Assembly (NCBI GenBank): GCA_030323885.1
Contig: CM059191.1
Span: 102,286,292-102,350,291 of the forward strand
Direction: 5' to 3'
Source: Branchipolynoe longqiensis
Taxonomy: Eukaryota > Annelida > Polychaeta > Phyllodocida > Polynoidae
DNA length: 64,000 nt
Shown here: one piece after another, positions 54,201-57,200 of the stretch
How positions within the stretch are numbered: position 1 is the first letter of the stretch
Layout of the letters: each line of letters opens with the position of its first letter
The notes under the pieces: model-generated
What the model was told of the DNA's origin: nothing
Databases searched by the model: none
The model's input: the letters and a program-made list of their open reading frames with translations, nothing else
Made by a program: the position numbers and the translations under genes

Positions 54201-57200
54201 ATCACCAGCTTCGTGAGCTGAGCAATCTGCGCAAACACAGACCATTGATGAGTTGGTATGTATCGTAGGAGGTGTTGTGAGCAGAAAGGGAACTTAGCAC
54301 CTAGAGCGGGAATCGAACCCACATGTCTGCTATTTCGGTGCGAGTGTCCTAACCATTGTGCTAGCTAGGAATGCCTCAAGTAGTCCACCTGACCATGCTT
54401 GCCTGAGCATGTGGAATTTCACCTGGGGAATTCAGTGCAACTCACTACACTCGGCCCCCTGGAATATTAAACCTGATACTTATGATTGTAACTATCCAGG
54501 TAGGACAAGGCTTCCATTAAACACACGGCAAATGTCACATTTCAGCCTTTCCAGGGTCAGCACCCAAACCATTATGCTATTTCGGTTTCTCGATTTAATC
54601 ACCCTACTCACGCTTACCTATGAATGCGTCATTTCATCTCTGAAAGTTGCATAATCTGATGGTTTTGAGTTTGTGCCATGATTCTATAGATATATGTGAT
54701 GCATAACGAATTATGCGAGTATAAAGGTGCAGAATGCAATTATTATCTATGTTATTGTACCGACTATTGCATACCGCCTCCTCTGCTCGATGGTGGCGCC
54801 GCCACCGGTCTCCATTGTCACTACCGGGCACGCCAGACCTCATCACATCACTCTTATTTTAAAGGGTAACATTTCTAGATATTTGAAGTGAAGCTATGCT
54901 AATTTAATATGGGCGTGCATGTTGAAATGCTTGAAATAGGCTTAAGCACAAACAGGTTATATTAAATTGACATATCATTCATTCCATCCAGCGATACATC
55001 TTCAATGATGACTGCATCAGGATCTAATTAATTTAAATAGGTAGGATCAAATCTAGGTCAGTGCTTTGGCTTAGAAAAATTGATCCTTTCATCGAAAAAT
55101 ATGCTGCTTGAACTTTTTTTTCTTTTTTGCATTAGTTGTTTAAGCGGGGCAAATTTCAATTGCGGACGATTGATCTATCTCATTCCACTGCTCCTTGCCC
55201 TATCCTAATAATGCCAAGCGCCTGGCTAGGAAGTGACAAGTATACATTTTTAAGTCATTGGTTTGACTCCTCCAGGAGTCAAACCCACGATCCCGTGATC
55301 AGCTCTAATTCATTCGGCCATCCCTTCATAGCAGTTTAAAAAGAGGCTAACATTTTGGCGACTATTTAATAGCACAATGCTTCAGCGCTGTGGGAGGACA
55401 GAGACAGAAGTCTCCTGAACAGAGGAGTACTTACCTCATTCAAAATGGTGACTCCATATCGTGGGTTTAGTTCCATTGTCTTCTCGCCCTAAGCGAAAGC
55501 AAAGCACAATGAGCTTGGACATAATTATACAGTTTATAGACACTTTCAGACTGTTGCTATTTTTTGGTGTAAATGTAATTTTATTCATTGAATAATGTTG
55601 TTCTTCCGCCGCCATGGTACTGGTCCTATTGCCAGGCAGCATTACAGCTATTTATACAATTTATATTTATTGATGCATACATTAGTGGTGGTACACAATA
55701 AGTTCGTTCGTTGGAATTTTACGTCCTGGCAACATTTAAGGTCATATCAGGACGGGTACCGATTTGTGACAGTGCACACTATTGGCAACCTTTATAATGC
55801 TGCCCCACTGGGAGACCAGGCCACTGACACCATGGCCCGATATCCCAATCAGTCACATTATCCTGATACTGTGCTAACCATTCCTTGTCCTATCCTATTA
55901 ATGCCGAGCGCAACACTAGGAAGTGACTAGTATCAATTTCATAAGTCATTGCTTTGACTCGACCGGGATTCGAACCCCAATTTCCCGCACTGAAAACATC
56001 AATAAGATATGGATAGATGTAATGCCTAATAAGAACAAAGATGTGCATCATAATGCTTAGATGATGACCTATATATGTACAGTGACCTGCTATTCATAAC
56101 ATTATTTCTTGTCACTGCCATAAAAGGGTTAGTCTGTGCTGGAAATCCTCTATAAGACATTTACCACATCATATGCAGCACTACCAGCTACTACCTGCAA
56201 CATGAGTTCTTGCGACTGCCATCAGAGGGCAGTTTGGTAGTAGAACTCGTCTATAACTTTATAAGAGTTTCCCCAGATAAAATACTGCACAGTCAGCTGT
56301 TACTCCTCACAATATTCCATCGCTGTTGAAATTGACAATTTTCAAGCCCACACACATTAATTCTTCCACAGCCGTCAGGTGATGGGTGGTGGAAATTGTC
56401 TCTAAGACCTTTTCCATGGAGTATGCTGCACAGGGAGCTTCTACTGTTCTACCCACAACGTTAGTTCTTGCCACTGCCGTCAGAGGGCGGGTAGGTAATG
56501 GAAATTGTCTATAAGCCCTTCTCCACTGAGCAAGCTGCACTGTGAGCTGCGACCCAACAACGTTAGTTCTTCCACTGCCGCCAGAGGGCGGGTAGGTAAT
56601 GGAAATTGTCTATAAGACCTTCTCCACGGAGCATGGTGCACATTGAGCTTCTACATATAACATTAGTTCTTCCGCTGCCGTTAGAGGGCGGGTTTGGTGG
56701 TGGAAATCGTCTATTCCACAAATATCGCCAACAGGCCTTCTTTAGACCCTTAAGTCTTACTCATGTGATGACGTCACCTACCTCTGCAAGGACATCGCTG
56801 ATTGTATGTTTATGCTGTTCCCATAGCGACACCAGATCGAGGCTTCCGTCTGGACAAGGGCAAAGGTCAAATACATAAAGGGCAGGGTCATACAGATGGA
56901 CTCCAAATCAAACTGTGTATATATACGTGTGATAAACGGACCCGCTAACTTTGCAATGTACAAGATATTTTTGTATAAAGTTGGGCTACGGCAAAGAGAG
57001 AGACAAGAGGCGGTGATGGGTAGGAGACTTTATTTGCGTCAGGGCAAATAAAGTCTCCTACCCTCTTTATTTGCGTCTCTGATAACAGGACACCTACTAT
57101 ATCAGGACAACATTGGCCTAGTAGATGCAGAGTAGAAAACTTATGCAACCCTCTCCGGAGTAGCGGTGATTGACAATCCTGCCTAAATCTGAGCAAAATT